From assembly GCF_000004195.4 (NCBI RefSeq), contig NC_030682.2, forward strand, positions 153,265,510 through 153,329,509: a stretch of DNA of 64,000 bases, written 5' to 3'. Source of the DNA: Xenopus tropicalis. Lineage: Eukaryota; Chordata; Amphibia; Anura; Pipidae. The notes beneath the pieces are model-generated. The model searched no databases, had not been told where the DNA came from, and was given only the letters and a program-made list of their open reading frames with translations. This document shows, piece by piece, positions 35,401 to 62,959 of this stretch. Position 1 is the first letter of the stretch, and every line of letters starts with the position of its first letter. The translations under genes and the position numbers were made by a program.

Positions 35401-38400
35401 TAGTCACACGGGGTTTCCCGGGACTACAACTCCCAGGGTGCAAGGGCTGCCGCATAGTCACACGGGGTTTCCCGGGACTACAACTCCCAGGGTGCAAGGG
35501 CTGCCGCATAGTCACACGGGGTTTCCCAGGACTACAACTCCCAGGGTGCAAGGGCTGCCGCATAGTCACACGGGGTTTCCCGGGACTACAACTCCCAGGG
35601 TGCAAGGGCTGCCGCATAGTCACGCGGGGTTTCCCGGGACTACAACTCCCAGGGTGCAAGGGCTGCCGCATAGTCACGCGGGGTTTCCCGGGACTACAAC
35701 TCCCAGGGTGCAAGGGCTGCATAGTCACACGGGGTTTCCCGGGACTACAACTCCCAGGGTGCAAGGGCTGCATAGTCACACGGGGTTTCCCGGGACTACA
35801 ACTCCCAGGGTGCAAGGGCTGCATAGTCACACGGGGTTTCCCGGGACTACAACTCCCAGGGTGCAAGGGCTGCATAGTCACACGGGGTTTCCCGGGACTA
35901 CAACTCCCAGGGTGCAAGGGCTGCCGCATAGTCGCGCGGGGTTTCCCGGGACTACAACTCCCAGGGTGCAAGGGCTGCATAGTCACACGGGGTTTCCCGG
36001 GACTACAACTCCCAGGGTGCAAGGGCTGCATAGTCACACGGGGTTTCCCGGGACTACAACTCCCAGGGTGCAAGGGCTGCCGCATAGTCGCGCGGGGTTT
36101 CCCGGGACTACAACTCCCAGGGTGCAAGGGGCTGCATAGTCACACGGGGTTTCCCGGGACTACAACTCCAGGGTGCAAGGGCTGCCGCATAGTCACACGG
36201 GGTTTCCCGGGACTACAACTCCCAGGGTGCAAGGGCTGCCGCATAGTCACGCGGGGTTTCCCGGGACTACAACTCCCAGGGTGCAAGGGCTGCTGCATAG
36301 TCACACGGGTTTCCCGGGACTACAACTCCCAGGGTGCAAGGGCTGCATAGTCACACGGGGTTTCCCGGGGACTACAACTCCCAGGGTGCAAGGGCTGCAT
36401 AGTCACACGGGGTTTTCCCGGGACTACAACTCCCAGGGTGCAAGGGCTGCCGCATAGTCACACGGGGTTTCCCGGGACTACAACTCCCAGGGTGCAAGGG
36501 CTGCCGCATAGTCACACGGGGTTTTCCCGGGACTACAACTCCCAGGGTGCAAGGGCTGCCGCATAGTCGCGCGGGGTTTCCCGGGACTACAACTCCCAGG
36601 GTGCAAGGGCTGCATAGTCACACGGGGTTTCCCGGGACTACAACTCCCAGGGTGCAAGGGCTGCCGCATAGTCACACGGGGTTTCCCGGGACTACAACTC
36701 CCAGGGTGCAAGGGCTGCCGCATAGTCGCGCGGGGTTTCCCGGGACTACAACTCCCAGGGTGCAAGGGCTGCCGCATAGTCACACAGGGTTTCCCGGGAC
36801 TACAACTCCCAGGGTGCAAGGGCTGCCGCATAGTCACACGGGGTTTCCCGGGACTACAACTCCCAGGGTGCAAGGGCTGCCGCATAGTCACACGGGGTTT
36901 CCCGGGACTACAACTCCCAGGGTGCAAGGGCTGCCGCATAGTCACGCGGGGTTTCCCGGGACTACAACTCCCAGGGTGCAAGGGCTGCTGCATAGTCACA
37001 CGGGGTTTCCCGGGACTACAACTCCCAGGGTGCAAGGGCTGCATAGTCACACGGGGTTTCCCGGGACTACAACTCCCAGGGTGCAAGGGCTGCCGCATAG
37101 TCACGCGGGGTTTCCCAGGACTACAACTCCCAGGGTGCAAGGGCTGCATAGTCACACGGGGTTTCCCGGGACTACAACTCCCAGGGTGCAAGGGCTGCAT
37201 AGTCACACGGGGTTTCCCGGGACTACAACTCCCAGGGTGCAAGGGCTGCCGCATAGTCACACTGGGTTTCCCGGGACTACAACTCCCAGGGTGCAAGGGC
37301 TGCCGCATAGTCGCGCGGGGTTTCCCGGGACTACAACTCCCAGGGTGCAAGGGCTGCTGCATAGTCACACGGGGTTTCCCGGGACTACAACTCCCAGGGT
37401 GCAAGGGCTGCATAGTCACACGGGGTTTCCCGGGACTACAACTCCCAGGGTGCAAGGGCTGCCGCATAGTCACGCGGGGTTTCCCAGGACTACAACTCCC
37501 AGGGTGCAAGGGCTGCCGCATAGTCACGCGGGGTTTCCCAGGACTACAACTCCCAGGGTGCAAGGGCTGCATAGTCACACGGGGTTTCCCGGGACTACAA
37601 CTCCCAGGGTGCAAGGGCTGCCGCATAGTCACGCGGGGTTTCCCAGGACTACAACTCCCAGGGTGCAAGGGCTGCATAGTCACACGGGGTTTCCCGGGAC
37701 TACAACTCCCAGGGTGCAAGGGCTGCCGCATAGTCACGCGGGGTTTCCCAGGACTACAACTCCCAGGGTGCAAGGGCTGCATAGTCACACGGGGTTTCCC
37801 GGGACTACAACTCCCAGGGTGCAAGGGCTGCATAGTCACACGGGGTTTCCCGGGACTACAACTCCCAGGGTGCAAGGGCTGCCGCATAGTCACGCGGGGT
37901 TTCCCGGGACTACAACTCCCAGGGTGCAAGGGCTGCTGCATAGTCACACGGGGTTTCCCGGGACTACAACTCCCAGGGTGCAAGGGCTGCATAGTCACAC
38001 GGGGTTTCCCGGGACTACAACTCCCAGGGTGCAAGGGCTGCCGCATAGTCACGCGGGGTTTCCCAGGACTACAACTCCCAGGGTGCAAGGGCTGCATAGT
38101 CACACGGGGTTTCCCGGGACTACAACTCCCAGGGTGCAAGGGCTGCATAGTCACACGGGGTTTCCCGGGACTACAACTCCCAGGGTGCAAGGGCTGCCGC
38201 ATAGTCACACTGGGTTTCCCGGGACTACAACTCCCAGGGTGCAAGGGCTGCCGCATAGTCGCGCGGGGTTTCCCGGGACTACAACTCCCAGGGTGCAAGG
38301 GCTGCTGCATAGTCACACGGGGTTTCCCGGGACTACAACTCCCAGGGTGCAAGGGCTGCATAGTCACACGGGGTTTCCCGGGACTACAACTCCCAGGGTG

Positions 38401-40015
38401 CAAGGGCTGCCGCATAGTCACGCGGGGTTTCCCGGGACTACAACTCCCAGGGTGCAAGGGCTGCCGCAATATCACACAGGGTTTCCCGGGACTACAACTC
38501 CCAGGGTGCAAGGGCTGCATAGTCACACGGGGTTTCCCAGGACTACAACTCCCAGGGTGCAAGGGCTGCATAGTCACACGGGGTTTCCCGGGACTACAAC
38601 TCCCAGGGTGCAAGGGCTGCCGCATAGTCACACTGGGTTTCCCGGGACTACAACTCCCAGGGTGCAAGGGCTGCCGCATAGTCGCGCGGGGTTTCCCGGG
38701 ACTACAACTCCCAGGGTGCAAGGGCTGCTGCATAGTCACACGGGGTTTCCCGGGACTACAACTCCCAGGGTGCAAGGGCTGCATAGTCACACGGGGTTTC
38801 CCGGGACTACAACTCCCAGGGTGCAAGGGCTGCATAGTCACACGGGGTTTCCCGGGACTACAACTCCCAGGGTGCAAGGGCTGCCGCATAGTCACGCGGG
38901 GTTTCCCAGGACTACAACTCCCAGGGTGCAAGGGCTGCATAGTCACACGGGGTTTCCCGGGACTACAACTCCCAGGGTGCAAGGGCTGCCGCATAGTCAC
39001 GCGGGGTTTCCCAGGACTACAACTCCCAGGGTGCAAGGGCTGCATAGTCACACGGGGTTTCCCGGGACTACAACTCCCAGGGTGCAAGGGCTGCATAGTC
39101 ACACGGGGTTTCCCGGGACTACAACTCCCAGGGTGCAAGGGCTGCATAGTCACACGGGGTTTCCCGGGACTACAACTCCCAGGGTGCAAGGGCTGCATAG
39201 TCACGCGGGGTTTCCCGGGACTACAACTCCCAGGGTGCAAGGGCTGCCGCATAGTCACGCGGGGTTTCCCGGGACTACAACTCCCAGGGTGCAAGGGCTG
39301 CCGCATAGTCGCGCGGGGTTTCCCGGGACTACAACTCCCAGGGTGCAAGGGCTGCCGCATAGTCACGCGGGGTTTCCCGGGACTACAACTCCCAGGGTGC
39401 AAGGGCTGCCGCATAGTCACACGGGGTTTCCCGGGACTACAACTCCCAGGGTGCAAGGGCTGCCGCATAGTCACACGGGGTTTCCCAGGACTACAACTCC
39501 CAGGGTGCAAGGGCTGCCGCATAGTCACACGGGGTTTCCCGGGACTACAACTCCCAGGGTGCAAGGGCTGCCGCATAGTCACACGGGGTTTCCCGGGACT
39601 ACAACTCCCAGGGTGCAAGGGCTGCCGCATAGTCACGAGGGGATTCCCGGGACTACAACTCCCAGGGTGCAAGGGCTGCCGCATAGTCGCACGGGGTTTC
39701 CCGGGACTACAACTCCCAGGGTGCAAGGGCTGCCGCATAGTCGCACGGGGTTTCCCGGGACTACAACTCCCAGGGTGCAAGGGCTGCCGCATAGTCACAC
39801 GGGGTTTCCCGGGACTACAACTCCCAGGGTGCAAGGGCTGCCGCATAGTCACGAGGGGATTCCCGGGACTACAACTCCCAGGGTGCAAGGGCTGCCGCAT
39901 AGTCACACGGGGTTTCCCGGGACTACAACTCCCAGGGTGCAAGGGCTGCCGCATAGTCACGAGGGGATTCCCGGGACTACAACTCCCAGGGTGCAAGGGC
40001 TGCCGCATAGTCGCA
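26429..40015. repeat. 13.6-kb satellite of 51/54-bp units carrying an ACTACAACTCCCAG motif
   Basis: About 255 head-to-tail units: gggactacaactcccagggt, gcaagggctgccgcatagtc, acacggggtttccc (54 bp). A variant lacks three bases (ctgcatag for ctgccgcatag; 51 bp). Both lengths are multiples of three, so frames stay open over long distances. Differences between units fall mostly at CpG positions. Units with gagggattcccg and tcgcacgg cluster at the right end. The array begins abruptly after the last 25-bp unit and ends at gtcgcactaactgcc. Confidence 0.96.
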
Positions 40016-40270
40016 CTAACTGCCTCTACACTGGGGCATTTGCACAGTCACAGGGGGCAAATTGCTCCATCTTTTGTGTTGTATTTGTGTGCCCTTCCTT
40101 GTGGGTCTGTTCTGCCACATTGTGCCCAATGAGTGCCCAGCCAGTAGCAGCCATCCCAGGACTGCATTTCCCAGAGTCCTTCATTACCACTCACGGCTCA
40201 TTCTCTAATATTGCCTCCCTTCCCATTGGTTATTGCACCTGTCAGTGACCCAACAGCCTACATATAAGCC
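40016..40270. other. unique intergenic segment
   Basis: Non-repetitive DNA between two arrays. It includes a weak ZNF143-type match (ggactgcatttcccagagtcc, near 40158). No gene recognised. Confidence 0.5.
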
Positions 40271-40272
40271 TA

Positions 40273-40590
40273 GAGTATCACTCAAGTATTATAAGGGATA
40301 ATGTACCCCCTACTGTAAATGATAAGGATATTAGCAGTCACTGAGGGGTTCTGTGCCCCCCATATAAAGGCACAAGGCTGCAGGCTGAGTTATACAGGGA
40401 ACTCTGAGTATCACTCATGTATTATAAGGGATAATGTACCCCCTACTGTAAATGATAAGGATATTAGCAGTCACTGAGGGGTTCTGTGCCCCCCATATAA
40501 AGGCACAAGGCTGCAGGCTGAGTTATACAGGGAACTCTGAGTATCACTCATGTATTATAAGGGATAATGTACCCCCTACTGTATACGATA
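40273..40590. repeat. 133-bp tandem repeat, about 2.4 copies
   Basis: The word gagtatcactca starts at 40273, 40406 and 40539, giving a period of 133 bp. The unit includes ataagggataatgtaccccc and ctgaggggttctgtgccccc. The last copy is partial. Confidence 0.9.
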
Positions 40591-40984
40591 AGGCCAGGCG
40601 TTGGGGAACTACGTGCGGGTAAGCCACACCCCCAGCTGCGGGAGCACAGAGGGAACGTTCCTATGAATAAATGAGAGGGGAGGGCCCAGTAGATGTTTCC
40701 CTGCTGTGTGTGGAACATTAGATTAAAGGACAAGTACCCCCCCAATAAGAGGATTTTGCAGTTTTAGTGGTTGTTGCTGCAGGAAAAAGAGCAAATCATT
40801 ACAGTCAGTATCAGGTGGCACATGAAGGCCCCCGGTGGGGACAGAGCTGCAGACTGTGCCGAGCTGCCCAGGGTTGGCCACTAGGTGTCACTACTCAATA
40901 GCACAACCTCGTTTCTGGGAAGTACCATTAAATTTGCCCATTTCTATTGTACCCTGAGCTCCCCCACTGGCCATTATTATTCTT
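40591..40984. other. unique intergenic segment with possible MITE end
   Basis: TTAAAGGACAAGTACC at 40723-40738 resembles the TTAAAGG ends of T2/Kolobok MITEs, but no matching second end is found. No gene recognised. Confidence 0.35.
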
Positions 40985-43900
40985 ATTACTATTATGGGCA
41001 GGCTATCATTATTAACCTATTACGGACAGGCTATCATTATTAACCTATTATGGACAGGCTATCATTATTAACCTATTATGGGCAGGCTATCAGTATTACT
41101 ACTATTATGGATAGGCTATCAGTATTATTATTATGGGCAGGCTATCAGTGTTATTACTATTATGGATAGGCTATCAGTGTTATTACTATTATGGATAGGC
41201 TATCAGTGTTATTACTATTATGGATAGGCTATCAGTGTTATTACTATTATGGATAGGCTATCAGTATTATTACTATTATGGATAGGCTATCAGTGTTATT
41301 ACTATTATGGGCAGGCTATCAGTATTATTACTATTACGGGCAGGCTATCAGTATTACTACTATTATGGATAGGCTATCAGTATTATTATTACGGGCAGGC
41401 TATCAGTGTTATTATTACGGGCAGGCTATCAGTGTTATTACTATTATGGATAGGCTATCAGTATTATTATTATGGGCAGGCTATCAGTATTATTACTATT
41501 ACGGGCAGGCTATCAGTATTACTACTATTATGGATAGGCTATCAGTATTATTATTACGGGCAGGCTATCAGTATTATTACTATTATGGATAGGCTATCAG
41601 TATTATTATTATGGGCAGGCTATCAGTATTATTACTATTATGGATAGGCTATCAGTATTATTATTACGGGCAGGCTATCAGTATTATTACTATTATGGAT
41701 AGGCTATCAGTATTATTATTACGGGCAGGCTATCAGTGTTATTACTATTATGGATAGGCTATCAGTATTATTATTACGGGCAGGCTATCAGTATTATTAC
41801 TATTATGGATAGGCTATCAGTATTATTATTACGGGCAGGCTATCAGTATTATTACTATTATGGATAGGCTATCAGTATTATTATTACGGGCAGGCTATCA
41901 GTGTTATTACTATTATGGATAGGCTATCAGTATTATTATTATGGGCAGGCTATCAGTATTATTACTATTACGGGCAGGCTATCAGTATTATTATTATTAT
42001 GGATAGGCTATCAGTATTATTACTATTATGGATAGGCTATCAGTATTATTACTATTATGGATAGGCTATCAGTATTATTATTACGGGCAGGCTATCAGTG
42101 TTATTACTATTATGGATAGGCTATCAGTATTATTATTACGGGCAGGCTATCAGTATTATTACTATTATGGATAGGCTCTCAGTATTATTATTACGGGCAG
42201 GCTATCAGTGTTATTACTATTATGGATAGGCTATCAGTATTATTATTACTATGGGAAGGCTATCAGTATTATTACTATTATGGATAGGCTATCAGTATTA
42301 TTATTATGGGCAGGCTATCAGTATTATTACTATTACGGGCAGGCTATCAGTATTACTACTATTATGGATAGGCTATCAGTATTATTACTATTATGGATAG
42401 GCTATCAGTATTATTATTATGGGCAGGCTATCAGTATTATTATTACGGGCAGGCTATCAGTGTTATTACTATTATGGATAGGCTATCAGTATTATTATTA
42501 CGGGCAGGCTATCAGTATTATTACTATTATGGATAGGCTATCAGTATTATTATTACGGGCAGGCTATCAGTATTATTACTATTATGGATAGGCTATCAGT
42601 ATTATTATTACGGGCAGGCTATCAGTATTATTACTATTATGGATAGGCTATCAGTATTATTATTACGGGCAGGCTATCAGTGTTATTACTATTATGGATA
42701 GGCTATCAGTATTATTATTATGGGCAGGCTATCAGTATTATTACTATTACGGGCAGGCTATCAGTATTATTATTATTATGGATAGGCTATCAGTATTATT
42801 ACTATTATGGATAGGCTATCAGTATTATTACTATTATGGATAGGCTATCAGTATTATTATTACGGGCAGGCTATCAGTGTTATTACTATTATGGATAGGC
42901 TATCAGTATTATTATTACGGGCAGGCTATCAGTATTATTACTATTATGGATAGGCTCTCAGTATTATTATTACGGGCAGGCTATCAGTGTTATTACTATT
43001 ATGGATAGGCTATCAGTATTATTATTACTATGGGCAGGCTATCAGTATTATTACTATTATGGATAGGCTATCAGTATTATTATTACGGGCAGGCTATCAG
43101 TATTATTACTATTATGGATAGGCTATCAGTATTATTATTACGGGCAGGCTATCAGTATTATTACGGGCAGGCTATCAGTGTTATTACTATTATGGATAGG
43201 CTATCAGTATTATTATTACGGGCAGGCTATCAGTATTATTACTATTATGGATAGGCTATCAGTATTATTATTATGGGCAGGCTATCAGTATTATTACTAT
43301 TACGGGCAGGCTATCAGTATTACTACTATTATGGATAGGCTATCAGTATTATTACTATTATGGATAGGCTATCAGTATTATTACGGGCAGGCTATCAGTG
43401 TTATTACTATTATGGATAGGCTATCAGTATTATTACTATTATGGATAGGCTATCAGTATTATTATTACGGGCAGGCTATCAGTATTATTATTACGGGCAG
43501 GCTATCAGTATTATTACTATTATGGATAGGCTATCAATATTATTATTACGGGCAGGCTATCAGTATTATTACTATTATGGATAGGCTATCAGTATTATTA
43601 TTACGGGCAGGCTATCAGTATTATTACTATTATGGATAGGCTATCATTGTTATTATTACGGGCAGGCTATCAGTGTTATTACTATTATGGATAGGCTATC
43701 AGTATTATTATTATGGGCAGGCTATCAGTATTATTACTATTACGGGCAGGCTATCAGTATTACTACTATTATGGATAGGCTATCAGTATTATTATTATGG
43801 GCAGGCTATCAGTATTATTATTACGGGCAGGCTATCAGTATTATTACTATTGTGGATAGGCTATCAGTATTATTATTACGGGCAGGCTATCAGTATTATT

Positions 43901-46900
43901 ACTATTATGGATAGGCTCTCAGTATTATTATTACGGGCAGGCTATCAGTGTTATTACTATTATGGATAGGCTATCAGTATTATTATTACGGGCAGGCTAT
44001 CAGTATTATTACTATTATGGATAGGCTATCAGTATTATTATTACGGGCAGGCTATCAGTATTATTACTATTATGGATAGGCTATCAGTATTATTACTATT
44101 ATGGATAGGCTATCAGTATTATTATTACGGGCAGGCTATCAGTATTATTACTATTATGGATAGGCTATCAGTATTATTATTAAGGGCAGGCTATCAGTGT
44201 TATTACTATTATGGGGGCAGGCTATCAGTATTTTTACTATTATGGATAGGCTATCAGTATTATTATTACGGGCAGGCTATCAGTATTTTTACTATTATGG
44301 ATAGGCTATCAGTATTATTATTACGGGGAGGCTATCAGTATTATTATTAAGGGCAGGCTATCAGTGTTATTACTATTATGGGGGCAGGCTATCAGTATTT
44401 TTACTATTATGGATAGGCTATCAGTATTATTATTATGGGCAGGCTGTGTTATTACTATTACGGGCAGGCTATCCGTGCTATTATTATGGGCAGGCTGTGT
44501 TATTACTATTACGGGCAGGCTATCCGTGTTATTACTATTATGGGAAGGCTATCAGTATTATTATGGGCAGGCTATCCGTGTTATTACTATTATGGGCAGG
44601 CTATCAGTGTTATTACTATTATGGGCAGGCTATCAGTGTTATTACTATTATGGGCAGGCTATCAGTGTTATTACTATTATGGGCAGGCTATCCGTGTTAT
44701 TACTATTATGGGCAGGCTATCAGTATTATTATTATGGGCAGGCTGTGTTATTACTATTATGGGCAGGCTATCCGTGTTATTTCTATTATGGGCAGGCTAT
44801 CAGTATTATTATTACGGGCAGGCTATCAGTATTAGGGGCAGGTTATCAGTATTTCTATTACGGGCAGGTAATCAGTATTATTATTACTATTATGGGCAGG
44901 TTAACAGTATTATTATTATGGGCAGGCTATCGGTATTATTCTATTACGGGCAGGCTATCGGTATTATTCTATTACGGGCAGGCTATCAGTGTTATTATTA
45001 CTATTATGGGCAGGGTAACAGTAATATTATTATTGACAGGCTATCAGTATTATTACTATTATGGATAGGCTATCAGTATTATTATTACGGGCAGGCTATC
45101 AGTATTATTATTACGGGCAGGCTATCAGTATTATTATTACGGGCAGGCTATCAGTGTTATTACTATTATGGATAGGCTATCAGTATTATTATTACGGGCA
45201 GGCTATCAGTATTATTATTACGGGCAGGCTATCAGTATTATTACTATTATGGATAGGCTATCAGTGTTATTACTATTATGGATAGGCTATCAGTGTTATT
45301 ACTATTATGGATAGGCTATCAGTATTATTACTATTATGGATAGGCTATCAGTGTTATTACTATTATGGATAGGCTATCAGTATTATTATTACGGGCAGGC
45401 TATCAGTGTTATTACTATTATGGATAGGCTATCAGTATTATTATTATGGGCAGGCTATCAGTATTATTACTATTACGGGCAGGCTATCAGTATTACTACT
45501 ATTATGGATAGGCTATCAGTATTATTATTATGGGCAGGCTATCAGTATTATTATTACGGGCAGGCTATCAGTATTATTACTATTATGGATAGGCTATCAG
45601 TATTATTATTACGGGCAGGCTATCAGTGTTATTACTATTATGGATAGGCTATCAGTATTATTATTACGGGCAGGCTATCAGTGTTATTACTATTATGGAT
45701 AGGCTATCAGTATTATTATTACGGGCAGGCTATCAGTATTATTACTATTATGGATAGGCTATCAGTATTATTATTACGGGCAGGCTATCAGTATTATTAC
45801 TATTATGGATAGGCTATCAGTATTATTATTACGGGCAGGCTATCAGTATTATTACTATTATGGATAGGCTATCAGTATTATTATTAAGGGCAGGCTATCA
45901 GTGTTATTACTATTATGGGGGCAGGCTATCAGTATTTTTACTATTATGGATAGGCTATCAGTATTATTATTACGGGGAGGCTATCCATGTTATTACTGTT
46001 ATGGGCAGGCTATCAGTATTATTATTATGGGCAGGCTGTGTTATTACTATTACGGGCAGGCTATCCGTGCTATTATTATGGGCAGGCTGTGTTATTACTA
46101 TTACGGGCAGGCTATCCGTGTTATTACTATTATGGGAAGGCTATCAGTATTATTATGGGCAGGCTATCAGTGTTATTACTATTATGGGCAGGCTATCCGT
46201 GTTATTACTATTATGGGCAGGCTATCCGTGTTATTACTATTATGGGCAGGCTATCCGTGTTATTACTATTATGGGCAGGCTATCCGTGTTATTACTATTA
46301 TGGGCAGGCTATCCGTGTTATTACTATTATGGGCAGGCTATCCGTGTTATTACTATTATGGGCAGGCTATCCGTGTTATTACTATTATGGGCAGGCTATC
46401 CGTGTTATTACTATTATGGGCAGGCTATCCGTGTTATTACTATTATGGGCAGGCTATCCGTGTTATTACTATTATGGGCAGGCTATCCGTGTTATTACTA
46501 TTATGGGCAGGCTATCCGTGTTATTACTATTATGGGCAGGCTATCAGTATTATTATTATGGGCAGGCTGTGTTATTACTATTATGGGCAGGCTATCCGTG
46601 TTATTTCTATTATGGGCAGGCTATCAGTATTATTATTACGGGCAGGCTATCAGTATTAGGGGCAGGTTATCAGTATTTCTATTACGGGCAGGTAATCAGT
46701 ATTATTATTACTATTATGGGCAGGTTAACAGTATTATTATTATGGGCAGGCTATCGGTATTATTCTATTACGGGCAGGCTATCAGTGTTATTATTACTAT
46801 TATGGGCAGGGTAACAGTAATATTATTATTGACAGGCTATCAGTATTATTACTATTATGGATAGGCTATCAGTATTATTATTACGGGCAGGCTATCAGTG

Positions 46901-46944
46901 TTATTACTATTATGGATAGGCTATCAGTATTATTATTACGGGCC
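40985..46944. repeat. 6-kb AT-rich minisatellite, alternating 26/29-bp units
   Basis: Core ggcaggctatcagt or ggataggctatcagt followed by a run of att/act/tat triplets. Two forms alternate: ggataggctatcagtattat then tactattat (29 bp), and gggcaggctatcagtattat then tattac (26 bp). Lengths change in 3-bp steps in the triplet run. A subtype ctatccgtgttattactatt is amplified at 46190-46530, and blocks near 44190-44990 and 45880-46850 are near duplicates. About 215 copies. It separates the puf60 3' end from the other intergenic arrays. Confidence 0.95.
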
Positions 46945-47424
46945 CCATTTAATGTCTTTGTCTGGCAGCAGCTCAGGGATAAGCTCCCTATCCAATCAGA
47001 AGGCTCGTATATAGGGGCCCTCCAGCCCACTGGTACCACCCTCTAATGCCATATACACAAGGCACCTCTGCAAGTCAGGGGCACATGGGGGTCCGGAGGG
47101 TCCGCAGCTACTGCCAAATACTGGCAGCACTGGGAGGGAAAGAGGACTCCCCATGTAGAAGGCTTCTGATTGGTTAGGAGCAGACTCCCTTGCAGCAAAC
47201 TCTGACCTGTGCAGGAATCAGAAAGACTGTTTTTTGTTTCTTTTTCCCCCCCAAAATGATAATTTAATAAACATTTACTGCAAAATTCCCCGGGGGTCAA
47301 CCTTGTGCTTCATTCCTTCTACCTACCTTCAGCCAATGAAACGCTGTGTCACATACCCTTTAACATTGCCCTTTAACTCAGGCAGGGGCGTGGCCTAAGC
47401 GCAGGGAAAGAATAGGGGAAAAGG
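46945..47424. other. unique sequence downstream of puf60
   Basis: Unique DNA between the 26/29-bp array and the puf60 poly(A) site. It contains a plus-strand aataaa near 47266, but no plus-strand gene is recognised upstream of it. Confidence 0.4.
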
Positions 47425-47538
47425 GGAAAAAAACCCAAAAAGCTTTATTTCTCAGCTTCGACTCCGGGAGAGACACGACGGCACAAATAATTATAAAAGG
47501 AGCACAGTACGGGGGGCGGGGCATGTAGAAGAGTCCAA
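47425..47538 (-). other. puf60: puf60 3' untranslated region
   Basis: Short 3' UTR inferred from the stop codon to about 20 bp past the poly(A) signal. The exact cleavage site is not known. Confidence 0.6.
47444..47449 (-). terminator. puf60: puf60 polyadenylation signal
   Basis: AATAAA on the minus strand (tttatt on plus), about 90 bp after the stop codon, followed by T/C-rich sequence. No better signal lies nearby. Confidence 0.7.
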
Positions 47539-62010
<14,472 letters not shown>

Positions 62011-62148
62011 CTGTGGGAATAAAGACACATGGCAATTAGCAAACGGCATACCCTGCGGGTAGGTACGGCTGCAATCCTGCCCCGGCTCCTAACCATTATA
62101 TCATTGGTTGTCTGACTCCCCCTGGGGCCCTGCATCTTACTATAGGCA

Positions 62149-62893
62149 GCACCTGTGTATAGATGCTTCCTACGCCCTTAAGAGGGTGCCCGGGCTACAG
62201 GGGTGTGGGTGCAGCTCGGAGCGTCTGTGTATAGATGCTTCCTACGCCCATAAGAGGGTGCCCGGGCTAATGGGGTGTGGGTGCAGCTCGGGGGGGCCTG
62301 TGTATAGATGCTTCCTACGCCCATAAGAGGGTGCCCGGGCTACAGGGGTGTGGGTGCAGCTCGGAGCGTCTATGTATAGATGCTTCCTACGCCCATAAGA
62401 GGGTGCCCGGGCTACAGGGGTGTGGGTGCAGCTCGGAGCGTCTATGTATAGATGCTTCCTACGCCCATAAGAGGGTGCCCGGGCTACAGGGGTGTGGGTG
62501 CAGCTCGGAGCGTCTGTGTATAGATGCTTCCTACGCCCATAAGAGGGTGCCCGGGCTACAGGGGTGTGGGTGCAGCTCGGGGAGCCTGTGTATAGATGCT
62601 TCCTACGCCCATAAGAGGGTGCCCGGGCTACAGGGGTGTGGGTGCAGCTCGGGGGGGCCTGTGTATAGATGCTTCCTACGCCCATAAGAGGGTGCCCGGG
62701 CTACAGGGGTGTGGGTGCAGCTCGGAGCGTCTGTGTATAGATGCTTCCTACGCCCATAAGAGGGTGCCCGGGCTACAGGGGTGTGGGTGCAGCTCGGAGC
62801 GTCTGTGTATAGATGCTTCCTACGCCCATAAGAGGGTGCCCGGGCTACAGGGGTGTGGGTGCAGCTCGGAGCATCTATGTATAGATGCTTCCT
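62149..62893. repeat. 72-bp tandem repeat, about ten copies
   Basis: Unit of 72 bp: gtgtatagatgcttcctacg, cccataagagggtgcccggg, ctacaggggtgtgggtgcag, ctcggagcgtct. Being a multiple of three it keeps frames open on both strands. Variation is mostly in the last ten bases (gagcgtct, ggggggcct, gggagcct). Confidence 0.95.
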
Positions 62894-62959
62894 ACGACCT
62901 AAACATCAACACTGTCCAATGAGAGACAGGCCTTCAGTTGCTTATAAGTTCCCCTGGGT

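Noticed and set aside
26429..40015. CRISPR-like regular array
   Set aside because: Units are contiguous and near identical with no unique spacers, and the DNA is vertebrate.
44364..46864. Membrane-protein-like frames rich in Leu, Tyr and Ile
   Set aside because: They are translations of the AT-rich 26/29-bp array in a triplet-step register and occur in all three plus frames.
47043..47300. Possible plus-strand gene end from aataaa near 47266
   Set aside because: No coding exon or conserved protein is found upstream on the plus strand, and the sequence just left is a 6-kb array.
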